Shown here in pieces: positions 1 through 9,060 of a stretch of 64,000 nt of DNA (its first letter is position 1; the number at the start of each line of letters is the position of its first letter). Source of the stretch: Pusillimonas sp. T2 (GTDB lineage: Bacteria; Pseudomonadota; Gammaproteobacteria; Burkholderiales; Burkholderiaceae_B). The DNA lies in NCBI RefSeq assembly GCF_002236805.1, contig NZ_NIQA01000001.1, forward strand, positions 124,001 to 188,000. The letters are read 5' to 3'. Both the position numbers and the translations under genes were made by a program. The notes under the pieces are model-generated. The model saw only the letters and a program-made list of their open reading frames with translations. It did no database searches and was not told the origin of the DNA.

Positions 1-641
1 ATGGTGCCCAGCGGCGTCACATTGTGCTTCATGGCCATCATGACATTACTGGTGCCGGCAAAATGCACGCCCATTTCGGCTTTCATGGTCCGCACGACCT
101 CTTCGTGCCACTGCTTTGAAAAGCGACGACGCGTGCCGTACTCGGCCACACGAAAATCGGCCAACGCCGGGTCGTCGGTAACCAGCTGCATCTTTTTTTG
201 GAGCCGTTGACGCCCTTCTTCCCAGCCAGGTTCGGTGCAGGTATTACGGAAATACACCTCGTTGACAATGGCCAACACCGGAATCTCGAAGAGGATGGTG
301 TGCAACCACGGGCCTTTGACAGAAATAGCGATTTCGCCGTCTACGTCTCCGGGGCCGATATGAATGCATTTTTCGGGCAGGTGGAACAAGCCCAGGAAGT
401 CGACAAAGTCGCTTTTAATAAAGCGCAGACTACGCAAATAATCCAGCTCGGCGTCAGTGAACTTCAACTGACACAGTGCGTGTATTTCGGCCCTGATTTC
501 GTCAAGGTAAGGCGCGAGGTTGATATTGGGCGTACGACACTTGTAGCGATACTCGACCTGGGCCGCCGGAAACTGGTGCAACACGACCTGCATCATGGAA
601 AACTTGTACAGATCGGTATCGAGCAAAGAGGTAATGATCAT
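1..641 (-). CDS. pncB: Nicotinate phosphoribosyltransferase, 5' part only
   Basis: The reverse strand from the ATG at 641 reads without a stop to the window edge, giving the first 213 codons of a protein whose family is about 400 residues long. It starts [20 protein letters not shown] and continues with the [10 protein letters not shown] and EYGTRRRFS stretches characteristic of PncB. The enzyme makes nicotinate mononucleotide from nicotinate and PRPP in the cytoplasm, using ATP, and is the entry step of NAD salvage. The gene is divergent from fdxA. A perfect 17-bp palindrome lies 35-51 bases upstream of the start and could be an operator. The remainder of the gene lies outside the window, so its integrity cannot be judged. 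Confidence 0.93.
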   Translation of the reverse strand, partial: MIITSLLDTDLYKFSMMQVVLHQFPAAQVEYRYKCRTPNINLAPYLDEIRAEIHALCQLKFTDAELDYLRSLRFIKSDFVDFLGLFHLPEKCIHIGPGDVDGEIAISVKGPWLHTILFEIPVLAIVNEVYFRNTCTEPGWEEGRQRLQKKMQLVTDDPALADFRVAEYGTRRRFSKQWHEEVVRTMKAEMGVHFAGTSNVMMAMKHNVTPLGT

Positions 642-675
642 TCGGACAGCCGGCCGCCTTGGCAATTAAAGTGTG

Positions 676-692
676 TACCCAATTATTGGGTA
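676..692. promoter_or_regulatory. 17-bp perfect palindrome upstream of pncB, candidate operator
   Basis: TACCCAAT-T-ATTGGGTA is a perfect inverted repeat with 8-bp arms around one central base. On the pncB strand it lies between a possible -35 (TTTACC) and -10 (TTTAAT) 18 bp apart, which is where a repressor would sit. NAD-responsive repressors such as NrtR or NadQ are known to control pncB in proteobacteria. I cannot assign this site to either of them, and the promoter elements are my inference. Confidence 0.45.
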
Positions 693-740
693 AAATGAAC
701 TCGGGAAACTTTTCCCCAATGTATCAAAAGTGAGCATTGT

Positions 741-784
741 AATGTTTAACGGCCCGCAGGTTTAGCCTTGCGCCCTTAAACATT
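741..784. repeat. Inverted repeat in the fdxA 5' region
   Basis: AATGTTTAA (741-749) and TTAAACATT (776-784) are perfect 9-bp inverted arms separated by 26 bases, ending 25 bases before the fdxA start. They could form a hairpin in the fdxA leader or be paired regulator half-sites. Nothing in the sequence decides between these, and chance is possible for such AT-rich arms. Confidence 0.3.
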
Positions 785-809
785 GCCATGCTTGTGTGCT
801 GGAGTATCC

Positions 810-1133
810 ATGACCCACGTTGTCACCGAAAACTGTATCAAGTGCAAATACACCGACTGCGTCGATGTCTGTCCGGTCGATTGCTTTCGCGAAGGCCCCA
901 ATTTTCTGGTCATCGACCCCGACGAATGCATTGACTGCGCCGTCTGTGTGCCCGAGTGTCCTGCCAACGCTATTTTTGCCGAAGAAGACGTCCCTCAGGA
1001 TCAGATGCGCTTTATCGCCATCAACGCCGAACTATCGCCGTCGTTCGGGCAAATTAGCCGCTCGAAAGGCGGGCTGCCAGACGCCGACCAATGGAATGGC
1101 GTGCCCGACAAAGAAAAGTACCTCGAACGCTAA
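810..1133 (+). CDS. fdxA: 7Fe-8S ferredoxin FdxA
   Basis: A small soluble electron carrier of 107 residues, the usual length of the FdxA family. The N-terminal half carries the clustered cysteines for one [3Fe-4S] and one [4Fe-4S] centre ([17 protein letters not shown] near residues 9-25 and [12 protein letters not shown] near 40-51). The C-terminal 50 residues are the cysteine-free extension typical of the Azotobacter ferredoxin I type. The ATG at 810 is chosen over an upstream TTG at 783 because GGAG at 801-804 precedes it and the protein then begins MTHVVTENC as in the family. The stop is followed three bases later by fpr, so the carrier and its reductase are probably co-transcribed. Confidence 0.95.
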   Translation: MTHVVTENCIKCKYTDCVDVCPVDCFREGPNFLVIDPDECIDCAVCVPECPANAIFAEEDVPQDQMRFIAINAELSPSFGQISRSKGGLPDADQWNGVPDKEKYLER

Positions 1134-1136
1134 CGC

Positions 1137-1922
1137 ATGACCGACAGCAAATACGCCAAGGTAACCGTACTGGGTCTGCGCGAATGGGTGCCAGGCAAGC
1201 TGCTGTCGTTTACCGTCAGCCGCCCAGAAGGCTTTAACTTCAAGGCCGGGCAATTTGCTCGCCTTGGTTTACCCCCCATCGACCAACCCGATGCTGAGCC
1301 CTCGGTCTGGCGTGCTTACTCATTGGTCAATGGCCCCGATCAATCACCGCTCGAGTTCTACTCCATTGTGGTGCCGGGCGGCGAGTTCAGCCCCAGGCTT
1401 GCCGAACTGGCGGCCGGAGACACCCTCTACATTGATCGCACACTGTTCGGATTTCTGACCATCGACCGCTTCGAGCCAGGCGGCACCCTATGGCTGATCG
1501 CGACCGGCACAGGGTTATCGGCTTATTTATCTATGCTGAACGACCCGGCTACCTGGGCGGCCTTCGAACACATTATATTGGTACATGGTGTACGCACCTG
1601 CCCCGAACTCGCTTACCGCGACGACATCGCACGGTGGCAGGCCCAGGCAGGTACGGCTCCGTTCACGGCGCGCTTTACCTATTTGCCCATCCCTACCCAA
1701 GACACGTTGCCGGGCATGCCACAGGCGCGTGTTACCACGCTCATCGACAACGGTCAGCTCGAAACACTGGCTGGGGTGAATCTCGACCCAGCCACAAATA
1801 AAATCATGCTGTGCGGCAACCCTGCAATGGTTACAGATGCACGCGCCCTGCTTAAAGAAAAGGGCTTCGCGGTCGGGCGTCGGGGCGTGCCGGGTAATCT
1901 GGCTGTCGAAAACTACTGGTAA
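1137..1922 (+). CDS. fpr: Ferredoxin/flavodoxin-NADP+ reductase
   Basis: A 261-residue FAD enzyme that exchanges electrons between NADPH and ferredoxin or flavodoxin. The FAD-binding beta-barrel contains RAYSLVNGP (near residue 57), the NADP-binding domain contains the glycine-rich GTGLSAYLSML, and the chain ends GNLAVENYW, the aromatic C-terminus of bacterial (subclass I) reductases. It begins three bases after fdxA, making FdxA its probable partner. Such pairs are linked to oxidative-stress defence and Fe-S maintenance in other proteobacteria; the specific role here is inferred. I see no SoxR or other operator upstream that I can name. Confidence 0.92.
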   Translation: MTDSKYAKVTVLGLREWVPGKLLSFTVSRPEGFNFKAGQFARLGLPPIDQPDAEPSVWRAYSLVNGPDQSPLEFYSIVVPGGEFSPRLAELAAGDTLYIDRTLFGFLTIDRFEPGGTLWLIATGTGLSAYLSMLNDPATWAAFEHIILVHGVRTCPELAYRDDIARWQAQAGTAPFTARFTYLPIPTQDTLPGMPQARVTTLIDNGQLETLAGVNLDPATNKIMLCGNPAMVTDARALLKEKGFAVGRRGVPGNLAVENYW

Positions 1923-1943
1923 CCCCATAAAGGCTATAACTCC

Positions 1944-3164
1944 ATGCTCTACGACTTGCACGAATTTCAGCGCGCTTTTTTAAACCCGCTGGCTGCGTTT
2001 ACCGAGCACGGGTCCCAACTGTTTTCACACCCGTATAGCCCTTTAGCCTACACCCCTGTATCGCGCCAAATCGCGGCCAGCTATTCTTTGGTACACCGGC
2101 TGGGCAAAGAATACGAAAAGCCGGCCTGGGGCTTGCACACAACCAAAATCAATGGCCGTGATGTCGCTGTTCAAGATCGCGTTGTGTTGCACAAACCCTT
2201 TTGCAATCTAGTGCACTTCGAACGCGATACGCTTCGACCCAACGACCCGGTCGTATTGCTGGTCGCACCGCTATCGGGCCACCATGCCACCCTGCTGCGC
2301 GATACGGTCAAAGCCTTGCTGCCCAACCACAACATTTACATCACCGACTGGGTTGACGCTCGCATGGTGCCGCTGCACGAAGGCCCGTTCCACTTAAACG
2401 ACTATATCGCCTACATTCGCGAGTTCATGACGTTTTTGGGTGCAGGCTTGCATGTGGTTTCCGTCTGCCAGCCCACTGTGCCCGTATTGGCGGCCGTCTC
2501 CCTGATGGCCACCGACAACGACCCCTGTCTGCCCAAAACCATGACGCTCATGGGCGGGCCAATCGACACCCGGCAGTCGCCTACCCAGGTAAACGAACTG
2601 GCCACTAACAAGTCGCATGGCTGGTTTGCCAACAATTTAGTTCATCGCGTACCGGCCAAATACCCCGGCTTCGGGCGCCAGGTTTACCCCGGGTTCTTGC
2701 AACACGCGGGTTTCATCGCCATGAACCCAGACCGTCACGCGCAATCGCATTACGATTACTACCTTGATCTGATCAAGGGTGATAACAGCGACGCCGAAGC
2801 CCACCGGCGCTTTTACGACGAGTACAACGCTGTACTCGACCTGCCCGCCGAGTTTTACCTGGATACCATCGACGTCGTCTTCCAGCGCCACCTGTTGCCC
2901 CGTGGCGAGTGGTATGTTGACGGCCGACTTGTCGACCCTGCCGCCATCAAAAACGTCGCGCTCTTTACTATCGAAGGCGAGCTTGACGACATCTCGGGCC
3001 AGGGCCAAACACGAGCGGCGCAAAACCTGTGCCGCAGTATCCCCAAAGGGCACAAGCAACATTACACCGCGCCCGGTTGCGGGCATTACGGTATTTTTTC
3101 GGGGCGGCGCTGGCGCGAAACTATCGCCCCCCAACTCGCAGACTTCATACGCATCCATGGCTGA
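1944..3164 (+). CDS. phaZ: Intracellular polyhydroxyalkanoate depolymerase
   Basis: A 406-residue alpha/beta-hydrolase of the intracellular PHB depolymerase type (PhaZ1 of Cupriavidus), which breaks stored polyhydroxybutyrate into hydroxybutyrate units. The nucleophile of this family is cysteine: here it is C175 in [13 protein letters not shown], with the later [12 protein letters not shown] and [13 protein letters not shown] stretches supplying the acid and histidine. There is no signal peptide, as expected for a granule-associated cytoplasmic enzyme. AAGG at 1933-1936 precedes the start. Its end overlaps the start of the next gene by 8 bases. No phaC or phasin gene is in the window. Confidence 0.92.
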   Translation: MLYDLHEFQRAFLNPLAAFTEHGSQLFSHPYSPLAYTPVSRQIAASYSLVHRLGKEYEKPAWGLHTTKINGRDVAVQDRVVLHKPFCNLVHFERDTLRPNDPVVLLVAPLSGHHATLLRDTVKALLPNHNIYITDWVDARMVPLHEGPFHLNDYIAYIREFMTFLGAGLHVVSVCQPTVPVLAAVSLMATDNDPCLPKTMTLMGGPIDTRQSPTQVNELATNKSHGWFANNLVHRVPAKYPGFGRQVYPGFLQHAGFIAMNPDRHAQSHYDYYLDLIKGDNSDAEAHRRFYDEYNAVLDLPAEFYLDTIDVVFQRHLLPRGEWYVDGRLVDPAAIKNVALFTIEGELDDISGQGQTRAAQNLCRSIPKGHKQHYTAPGCGHYGIFSGRRWRETIAPQLADFIRIHG

Positions 3165-3813
3165 CGCTGTTTTACAGGGCCCCCAGAGCGCTGCTCTGGC
3201 GGACCAAATTGACGCCATACTGCCGCAAACGCAATGTACTCAATGCGGCTACGAAGGCTGCCGACCCTACGCTGAGGCATTAGCCTCTGGAAATGAGGCC
3301 ATCAATCGCTGCCCACCCGGTGGCGAGACCGGCATTGCAGCGCTGGCCCACCTGCTGAACCAGCCGGCGGTGCCGCTCGACCCCGATTGCGGTACACACA
3401 CCGCCCTGATGCTGGCTGTCATTGACGAAGACCATTGCATCGGCTGTACGCTATGTCTGCAGGCCTGCCCCGTCGATGCGATTGTCGGCGCCAATAAAAA
3501 AATGCATACCGTCGTCCCCGACCTGTGCACAGGCTGCAAGCTCTGCATACCACCCTGCCCGGTCGACTGCATCCAGATGACGCCTGCCGGATACGACTGG
3601 ACACCGCGACATGCGGCCACGGCACGCGAACGGCATAATCAACGTCAAACCCGCCTGAAGCGCAAGCACCCAGAAAGCCAGTCCCTGGCAGCGCGCACTC
3701 TTAGCAACAAAGCCGCGCTAACGTCGGCCGCCGAGAGCGACGCTCAAGCCCGCCAGGCCGCCATTGCGCAAGCGCTGGCGCGCGCTCGTGAACGACGCCG
3801 TCAAAGCTCATGA
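3157..3813 (+). CDS. rnfB: RnfB-like iron-sulfur protein, soluble form
   Basis: A 218-residue protein related to the B subunit of the Rnf/Rsx complex. It has the Fe-S motif [15 protein letters not shown] with a later CPPGG, then two ferredoxin clusters ([16 protein letters not shown] and [16 protein letters not shown]). The N-terminal membrane anchor of canonical RnfB is missing: the chain begins [10 protein letters not shown] and is polar, so the protein should be cytoplasmic. After the ferredoxin domain there is a basic, alanine-rich tail of about 75 residues. The ATG at 3157 overlaps the end of phaZ by 8 bases, and the stop overlaps the nth start as ATGA. No other rnf subunits are nearby, so it may be a stand-alone electron carrier. 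Confidence 0.88.
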   Translation: MADAVLQGPQSAALADQIDAILPQTQCTQCGYEGCRPYAEALASGNEAINRCPPGGETGIAALAHLLNQPAVPLDPDCGTHTALMLAVIDEDHCIGCTLCLQACPVDAIVGANKKMHTVVPDLCTGCKLCIPPCPVDCIQMTPAGYDWTPRHAATARERHNQRQTRLKRKHPESQSLAARTLSNKAALTSAAESDAQARQAAIAQALARARERRRQSS

Positions 3814-4448
3814 ACAAAGCCAAACGACACGAAATATTCAGCCGTTGGCAAGCGGCCAACCCCGCCCCCACCACCGAGCTGAATTTCGACGACCCGTTTC
3901 AACTGCTTATTGCAGTCATGCTGTCGGCGCAGGCGACCGATAAGTCGGTCAATATTGCCACTGCCCGGTTCTTTCCTACCCATGGCACACCTCAGGGCAT
4001 TCTGGCATTAGGGCTCGACGGCCTGACCGAACGCATAAAAACAATAGGCCTGTTCAAAACCAAGGCACGCAACGTTATCGAAACATGCCGCATCCTGATC
4101 GAACAACACCACGGTCAGGTGCCTGAAACGCGCGAGGCACTCGAGGCCCTGCCAGGCGTGGGTCGAAAAACAGCCAATGTTGTCCTTAATACCGCTTTCG
4201 GGCACCCGACCATCGCCGTTGACACACATATTTTCCGTGTCGCCAACCGCACGGGCATTGCGCCAGGAAAAACAGTACTAGAGGTCGAAAAGCGCTTGGA
4301 GCGCGTCATCCCAAAAGAATTTCTGGTGGATTCGCACCACTGGATTCTATTGCACGGTCGCTACATATGCGTGGCCCGAAAGCCCAAATGCCCGCAATGC
4401 GGCATTGCCGACTTGTGCGAATACAAGCAAAAAACAAATCCGTACTGA
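3810..4448 (+). CDS. nth: Endonuclease III, base-excision DNA glycosylase/lyase
   Basis: A 212-residue HhH-GPD DNA glycosylase that removes oxidised pyrimidines and cleaves the abasic site. The helix-hairpin-helix [12 protein letters not shown] carries the catalytic K120 and the following AVDTHIFRV the catalytic D138, the same numbering as in E. coli. The C-terminal [17 protein letters not shown] is the C-x6-C-x2-C-x5-C [4Fe-4S] loop. Start and upstream stop overlap as ATGA, so translation is probably coupled to the RnfB-like gene. In E. coli nth also follows the rnf (rsx) genes, which suggests this pair is what remains of that order. Confidence 0.96.
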   Translation: MNKAKRHEIFSRWQAANPAPTTELNFDDPFQLLIAVMLSAQATDKSVNIATARFFPTHGTPQGILALGLDGLTERIKTIGLFKTKARNVIETCRILIEQHHGQVPETREALEALPGVGRKTANVVLNTAFGHPTIAVDTHIFRVANRTGIAPGKTVLEVEKRLERVIPKEFLVDSHHWILLHGRYICVARKPKCPQCGIADLCEYKQKTNPY

Positions 4449-4573
4449 CCCTGTCGGGGATTTCCATGTCATGAGAAACCCCCATAGCCAACTGTGCCGG
4501 TAAAACACATACTTTAACTAGGCGCTGTAGGGCCTGACACTCAAAACCACGCACAATAAAAAGGGGGGAAACC

Positions 4574-5296
4574 TTGGCTCACCCCGCTCTCGAAATCAGC
4601 CAGCTTAATGCTTGGTACGATCAAATCCACGTACTGCGCGGGGTCAACCTGACCGTCAACGCAGGGCAAGTAGTGTGCCTTCTGGGTAACCCAGGTTCCG
4701 GCCGCACCACCGTCTTGCGCGCCATTCTGGGGCTAACAGGGCCCCGCAGTGGTTCCATACGCATCAATGGCACCGAATCCATCCATATGCCAGCCAGCCA
4801 AATCCGTCACTTGGGTCTGAGCTACTGCCCCGAAGAACACGCCCTCGTTGACGAACTGAGCTGTGAAGAAAACCTTTTACTCCCTGTCGAAGGCGAATCA
4901 ACACTGGGTGGCGGGATGTCGCTGGCCGACATCTACGATATTTTCCCTGCCTTCAAGCCATTTCAGCACCAGCCCATCGCGCACCTTTCTACACCCGAAC
5001 GCCAGTTGCTGGCCGTTGCCCGGGCCCTGCGGCTAGGCACCAATGTATTGCTGCTCGACGAAATCCACGACTACCTTAACCCGATCATTGCGTCGGCGAT
5101 GCACCGCGCCTTATCGATGCTTAAAGCGCAGCACTACACTATTGTCATGGCTGGCGAAACCCCGGGGGCTGCAGCCAATATTGCCGACCATTATTACGTC
5201 ATAAAAAACGGCATTCTTGCCGATGACTATGTGTCGAGTGCAGGCTGGGCCGACAGTACCCCGCAAGTGGTGCAAACCGGCTGGCGCGCAGGCTAA
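4574..5296 (+). CDS. LivF-like ABC ATPase with altered nucleotide-binding motifs
   Basis: A 240-residue protein with the whole LivF-type ABC fold, but unusual in the sites that bind and hydrolyse ATP. The Walker A loop is GNPGSGRTT (38-46), with Arg44 where Lys is almost invariant. The signature is LSTPE (138-142) instead of LSGGE/Q. The switch position reads MAGET instead of the VEQN of the livF in this window. Walker B (NVLLLDEI, D162 and E163) is kept. The start is a TTG at 4574 with a strong AAGGGGGG Shine-Dalgarno sequence. It stands alone on the plus strand, convergent with the liv operon. The reading frame is open and well formed, so it looks like a maintained, diverged protein, perhaps regulatory or with weak ATPase activity, and not a pseudogene. 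Its partner permease is unknown. Confidence 0.75.
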   Translation: MAHPALEISQLNAWYDQIHVLRGVNLTVNAGQVVCLLGNPGSGRTTVLRAILGLTGPRSGSIRINGTESIHMPASQIRHLGLSYCPEEHALVDELSCEENLLLPVEGESTLGGGMSLADIYDIFPAFKPFQHQPIAHLSTPERQLLAVARALRLGTNVLLLDEIHDYLNPIIASAMHRALSMLKAQHYTIVMAGETPGAAANIADHYYVIKNGILADDYVSSAGWADSTPQVVQTGWRAG

Positions 5297-5299
5297 AAA

Positions 5300-5334
5300 A
5301 AACCTGCTTGTCGCACTGAGCAACAAGCAGGTTT
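5300..5334. terminator. Rho-independent terminator between the convergent ABC genes
   Basis: A perfect 12-bp stem (AAACCTGCTTGT, 5300-5311, with its complement at 5323-5334) and an 11-base loop lie between the 3' ends of the lone ABC ATPase and livF. The A-run at 5294-5300 becomes a U-tract on the minus strand, so it is best suited to ending the liv transcript; plus-strand function is likely weaker. Confidence 0.8.
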
Positions 5335-5403
5335 GATCGGGTTACATACAGCCTTTGTGCCCAACACCTAGGGTGCTGGGCGACAGGGCTGGATATTTCG
5401 CAC

Positions 5404-6171
5404 TCAGGCTTCTTCGGCCTCTTTCTTGTTACCCAAGCCCAGGTAACTTTCGATAACGCGTGGGTTATCAGCCAGATCTTTGGCCGGGCCCTCAAGGACG
5501 ATATCGCCAGTTTCGAGCACATACCCATAGTCGGCGACTTGCAGTGCCGCACGGGCATTTTGCTCGACCAACAAAATAGAGACCCCAGTACGACGCAGTC
5601 GGGCGATGATGTGAAAAATTTCACGTACGATGCGTGGCGCCAGGCCCAGGCTGGGCTCGTCGAGCATCAGCAGCTGAGGCTGTGCCATTAAGGCTCGTCC
5701 AACGGCCAGCATCTGACGCTCGCCCCCTGACAACGTTCCCGCTTCTTGGGTGCGGCGCTCACGTAAGCGCGGAAACAACTCGAAAACTTCTTCGATCTTG
5801 TCTCGCCAGCCTGCAACACCTGCACGATACAAACGAAAACCACCCAACAACAGGTTGTCTTCGACCGACATGCTGCCGAACAATTCGCGCGACTCGGGGA
5901 CCAGGCACAGCCCACCCGCCACGCGCTGTTCGACCTGCCAGCTTGAAATGTCTTGGCCAAGGTAGCTGACCTGGCCCGAGCTATGCCCGTTGGCGGGCAA
6001 AGAGCCCATGATGGAGTTAAGCAAGGTCGACTTGCCGGCACCGTTACCACCAATAACCGTCACAATACTGCCTGGCGCCACCTGAATATTGGCACCGCTT
6101 AGTGCTGTGACCTTGCCATATTGCGTTACTAGGCCATTAACCTGCAAAACTGCTTTCTCTGTTGTCGTCAT
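5404..6171 (-). CDS. livF: Branched-chain amino acid-type ABC transporter ATPase LivF
   Basis: A 255-residue ATPase of the hydrophobic-amino-acid transporter family. Its motifs are canonical: Walker A GGNGAGKST, signature LSGGERQMLAVGRAL, Walker B LLMLDEPSLGL and the family-typical VEQN switch. It would act with LivG as the nucleotide-binding pair under the LivH/LivM channel. The ATG at 6171 overlaps the stop of the upstream fusion gene by four bases, so it is the last gene of a three-gene operon. The terminator at 5300-5334 follows it. Exact substrate cannot be read from the ATPase. Confidence 0.93.
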   Translation of the reverse strand: MTTTEKAVLQVNGLVTQYGKVTALSGANIQVAPGSIVTVIGGNGAGKSTLLNSIMGSLPANGHSSGQVSYLGQDISSWQVEQRVAGGLCLVPESRELFGSMSVEDNLLLGGFRLYRAGVAGWRDKIEEVFELFPRLRERRTQEAGTLSGGERQMLAVGRALMAQPQLLMLDEPSLGLAPRIVREIFHIIARLRRTGVSILLVEQNARAALQVADYGYVLETGDIVLEGPAKDLADNPRVIESYLGLGNKKEAEEA

Positions 6172-8015
6172 GCTGTTCCCCCGGCGGCTGCAGGCGACGG
6201 GGCGGCTGCGTCTTCGCCGTCAATATCAAGATCATCGTCAATACCACCCAGGTACGCTTCGAGTACGGCCGGGTTGGTTTGCACTTCGGATGGCAGACCT
6301 TCTGCAATCTTGGTACCGAAGTCCATAACCACCAGGTGGTCGGTAAGGTTCATGACGAAATCCATATCGTGCTCTACCAGCAAGATGCTCATACCTTCTT
6401 GACGGAGTTGATCAAGCACTTTGGCCAGTTCCTGCTTTTCTTTGTAGCGCAAACCTGCGGCAGGCTCGTCGAGCAGCAGCAAAACGGGGTCGGCGGCCAA
6501 GGCGCGGGCAATTTCAAGAATACGCTGTTGCCCCAGTGCCAGATTACCGGCCTGCTCGTAGAGATAGTCGCCCAGACCAACGCGATGCAACTGCTTGGCA
6601 GCTTCGTGCAGGAGCTCGGCCTCGCTACGACGGTCGGTGTGCAGCGTCGCGGAAACCACGCCAACATCGCGGCGCAAATGCGCACCAATGGCTACGTTTT
6701 CGAGCACTGTCATGGTGGGCAGCAACTGCACGTGCTGAAAGGTACGACCGACACCCAACTTGGCGATTTCACGCGAAGGAAGTTTGTCGAGGCGATTACC
6801 CAGGAACTCGACACGGCCACTGGTGGCAGGCAACACCCCGGTAATCAGGTTGAACGTTGTACTTTTACCCGCACCGTTGGGGCCAATAAGACCCATGATT
6901 TCGCCGGCCTTGAGCTTGAAGCTGATGTTGTTGACAGCCACCAGACCACCGAACTCTTTACGGGCGTTTTCGACCTCGAGCACCAGCGTGCCGACCTCGG
7001 GGCGCGCGCGACGCGGCAGTTCGGCCGCTTCGGGTGGCGGGGGCAGCTTGCGCTGAGTCGTTTGGCCTGTCACCGTGCGCCATACCGACGCCAGCATGGG
7101 CCAGACACCATCGCGGGCGTACTGCAATACCAGCACCATAAGAATACCGAACACCACCAGTTCGAAGTTGGCGGTTGTGTGGATAATCGCCGGCAACACG
7201 TTCTGGATTTGGTCTTTAAGCGTCAGGATAAGGCTGGAACCGACAACTGCGCCCCAAACACTGCTGCTACCCCCGACAACCGCCATAAACAGGTATTCGA
7301 TGCCGTAGTTAAGACCGAACGGGCTGGGGCTGACGGCGCGCTGCATGTGGGCATACAACCAGCCCGACACGCATGACAGCAAGGCCGCATATACAAAAAT
7401 AATAATTTTGTAATTGGCCATGTTGATGCCAAAGGACTCGGCCATGACCGACCCGCTTTTAAGCGCACGAATGGCACGACCGGGGCGCGAATGAAGCAGA
7501 TTGTGCGTAGCCCACAGCGACAACAGGACCGCCACCCAGATCAGGTAGAAGATCTCGCGGCCACTGGACAGGCTCATGCCAAAGAAATTAATGGCCTGAA
7601 TACCTGCAATACCGTCGTACTGCCCAAGCATTTCGAGGTTACCGAACAGGTAAAACAAAGAAAGGCTCCAGGCAATAGTGCCAAGTGGCAAATAGTGGCC
7701 CGACAGGCGCAGCGTGATAGCCCCCAAGAAATAGGCGACCAACAGGGTAAGCACCAGACCAAACAGCAAAGCCAGCCAGGGCGACCAGGCCATAGCCGTG
7801 GTCAGATACGCCGTGGAGTATGCCCCCAAACCAACGAATGCCGCCTGACCAAACGATGTCAGACCCCCAACGCCGGTGAGCAGCACAAGCCCCAGAACCA
7901 CCAGCGAAGCCAGGCCAATGTAGTTGAGTTGGGTAATCCAGAATTCTGGCGTAGACCCCATAAGCGGCAATACCGCCAGAACAACAATAAAAACAGCAAG
8001 AATAAGTCGATTCAT
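6168..8015 (-). CDS. Fused permease-ATPase (LivM-LivG) of a branched-chain amino acid-type ABC transporter
   Basis: One 615-residue chain joins two subunits that are separate in E. coli. Residues 1 to about 310 are a LivM-type permease with many hydrophobic segments and the [10 protein letters not shown] motif near 51-60. A proline-rich linker (about 320-340) leads into a LivG ATPase with Walker [10 protein letters not shown] (near 378-386), signature [15 protein letters not shown], Walker [12 protein letters not shown] and switch VEHD. I place the start at 8015 because GAGGAG precedes it at normal distance and the upstream ATG at 8054 lies inside livH. The gene starts five bases after livH ends. 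Such fusions occur in other Burkholderiales. Confidence 0.93.
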   Translation of the reverse strand: MNRLILAVFIVVLAVLPLMGSTPEFWITQLNYIGLASLVVLGLVLLTGVGGLTSFGQAAFVGLGAYSTAYLTTAMAWSPWLALLFGLVLTLLVAYFLGAITLRLSGHYLPLGTIAWSLSLFYLFGNLEMLGQYDGIAGIQAINFFGMSLSSGREIFYLIWVAVLLSLWATHNLLHSRPGRAIRALKSGSVMAESFGINMANYKIIIFVYAALLSCVSGWLYAHMQRAVSPSPFGLNYGIEYLFMAVVGGSSSVWGAVVGSSLILTLKDQIQNVLPAIIHTTANFELVVFGILMVLVLQYARDGVWPMLASVWRTVTGQTTQRKLPPPPEAAELPRRARPEVGTLVLEVENARKEFGGLVAVNNISFKLKAGEIMGLIGPNGAGKSTTFNLITGVLPATSGRVEFLGNRLDKLPSREIAKLGVGRTFQHVQLLPTMTVLENVAIGAHLRRDVGVVSATLHTDRRSEAELLHEAAKQLHRVGLGDYLYEQAGNLALGQQRILEIARALAADPVLLLLDEPAAGLRYKEKQELAKVLDQLRQEGMSILLVEHDMDFVMNLTDHLVVMDFGTKIAEGLPSEVQTNPAVLEAYLGGIDDDLDIDGEDAAAPSPAAAGGTA

Positions 8016-8019
8016 GGCG

Positions 8020-9060
8020 TCACTCCTCGTCATCGTGATGGCTGGCGGAGCCAAACGAACGCCACAACAACACTGGAATAATCAGCGTAAACACAATTAC
8101 CTCTTTGTAGGCACTGGCCCAGAAGGACGAAAATGCCTCGAGAATCCCGACAAACAATGCACCGAGGGCAGCCAACGGATAGCTGACCAACCCGCCTACG
8201 ATGGCGGCAACGAAGCCCTTGAGGCCGATAAGGAAGCCGGTGTCGTAGTAAATGGTGGTGACCGGTGAAATCAGCATACCCGACAGCGCGCCAATAGCTG
8301 CAGCCAGCGTAAAGGTGAGGCTGCCCGACATATTGGTGCTGATACCCACCAGGCGCGCGCCACGGCGGTTAACGGCGGTAGCACGCAAAGCGCGACCGTA
8401 CAACGTTTTGCCAAAGAAGAGCCAGAGGGCGATGATCAGTATTGCGCAGGTTGCCAATACAAAGAATGTCTGTGCAGACCAGATGACTGCGCCAAACTGG
8501 ATTTCGCCTTCCATGAACGGCGGCGTGCGCCAACCCTCGGCACCGAAGAACACCAGCCCCAGACCCAGCAGGGCAAAGTGGACCGCCACCGAAATGATGA
8601 GCAAAACCAACACGCTGGCCTCGGCCACGGGCTGATAGGCCAAACGGTAGATCATGGGCCCCAAAGGGATGACCAGGGCGAGCGCGAAAACCACGCTAAG
8701 CCACAGCGGCGTGTTTTCACTAACCACATAGGGAGCCAGCAAGTACAACGCAACGGGCAGCACCAGCGTACCCAGTGCCGCCTTGGGCAAACGCTTCCAG
8801 TCGTTGCGACGGACAGCAGAAAACAGTTCGAGGGCGAATGTAGCAACACCGACAATAAGCAGCAAAGCTACCGTACCGGGAATTTGGCCGTTGACCATGA
8901 ACGCCAGCGTAAGCGCGCCATAGGCGACGAATTCGCCCTGAGGAATGAAAACGACCCGCGTGACCAGGAAGACCAACACCAGGGCAAGCCCTAACAGCGC
9001 ATAGACTGCACCGTTAAGCACGCCGTCCTGGAGCAAAATGAAAAAGATTGTTGAGTCCAT
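8020..9060 (-). CDS. livH: Branched-chain amino acid-type ABC transporter permease LivH
   Basis: A 346-residue inner-membrane permease with about nine hydrophobic segments and the LivH-type opening MDSTIFFILLQDGVLNGAVY. It would pair with the LivM half of the next gene to form the transport channel. First gene of the livH-livMG-livF operon. No periplasmic binding protein gene is in or next to the operon, so it must be encoded elsewhere or shared. Substrate is probably a branched-chain amino acid or a related small amide or carboxylate; this family also transports urea and aromatic acids, so the assignment is only at family level. Confidence 0.92.
   Translation of the reverse strand: MDSTIFFILLQDGVLNGAVYALLGLALVLVFLVTRVVFIPQGEFVAYGALTLAFMVNGQIPGTVALLLIVGVATFALELFSAVRRNDWKRLPKAALGTLVLPVALYLLAPYVVSENTPLWLSVVFALALVIPLGPMIYRLAYQPVAEASVLVLLIISVAVHFALLGLGLVFFGAEGWRTPPFMEGEIQFGAVIWSAQTFFVLATCAILIIALWLFFGKTLYGRALRATAVNRRGARLVGISTNMSGSLTFTLAAAIGALSGMLISPVTTIYYDTGFLIGLKGFVAAIVGGLVSYPLAALGALFVGILEAFSSFWASAYKEVIVFTLIIPVLLWRSFGSASHHDDEE

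Noticed and set aside
198-698. 166-codon plus-strand frame at the left edge
   Set aside because: The opposite strand encodes pncB with clear family motifs over the same bases.
2779-3156. Upstream extension of the RnfB-like gene inside phaZ
   Set aside because: It would cover 126 codons of phaZ in another frame and adds Ser/Thr-rich sequence unrelated to RnfB; the start at 3157 is family-consistent.
6162-7376. 404-codon plus-strand open frame opposite the LivM-LivG gene
   Set aside because: It is antisense to strongly conserved coding sequence, has no ribosome-binding site and no recognisable motif; GC-rich genes commonly leave such frames on the other strand.
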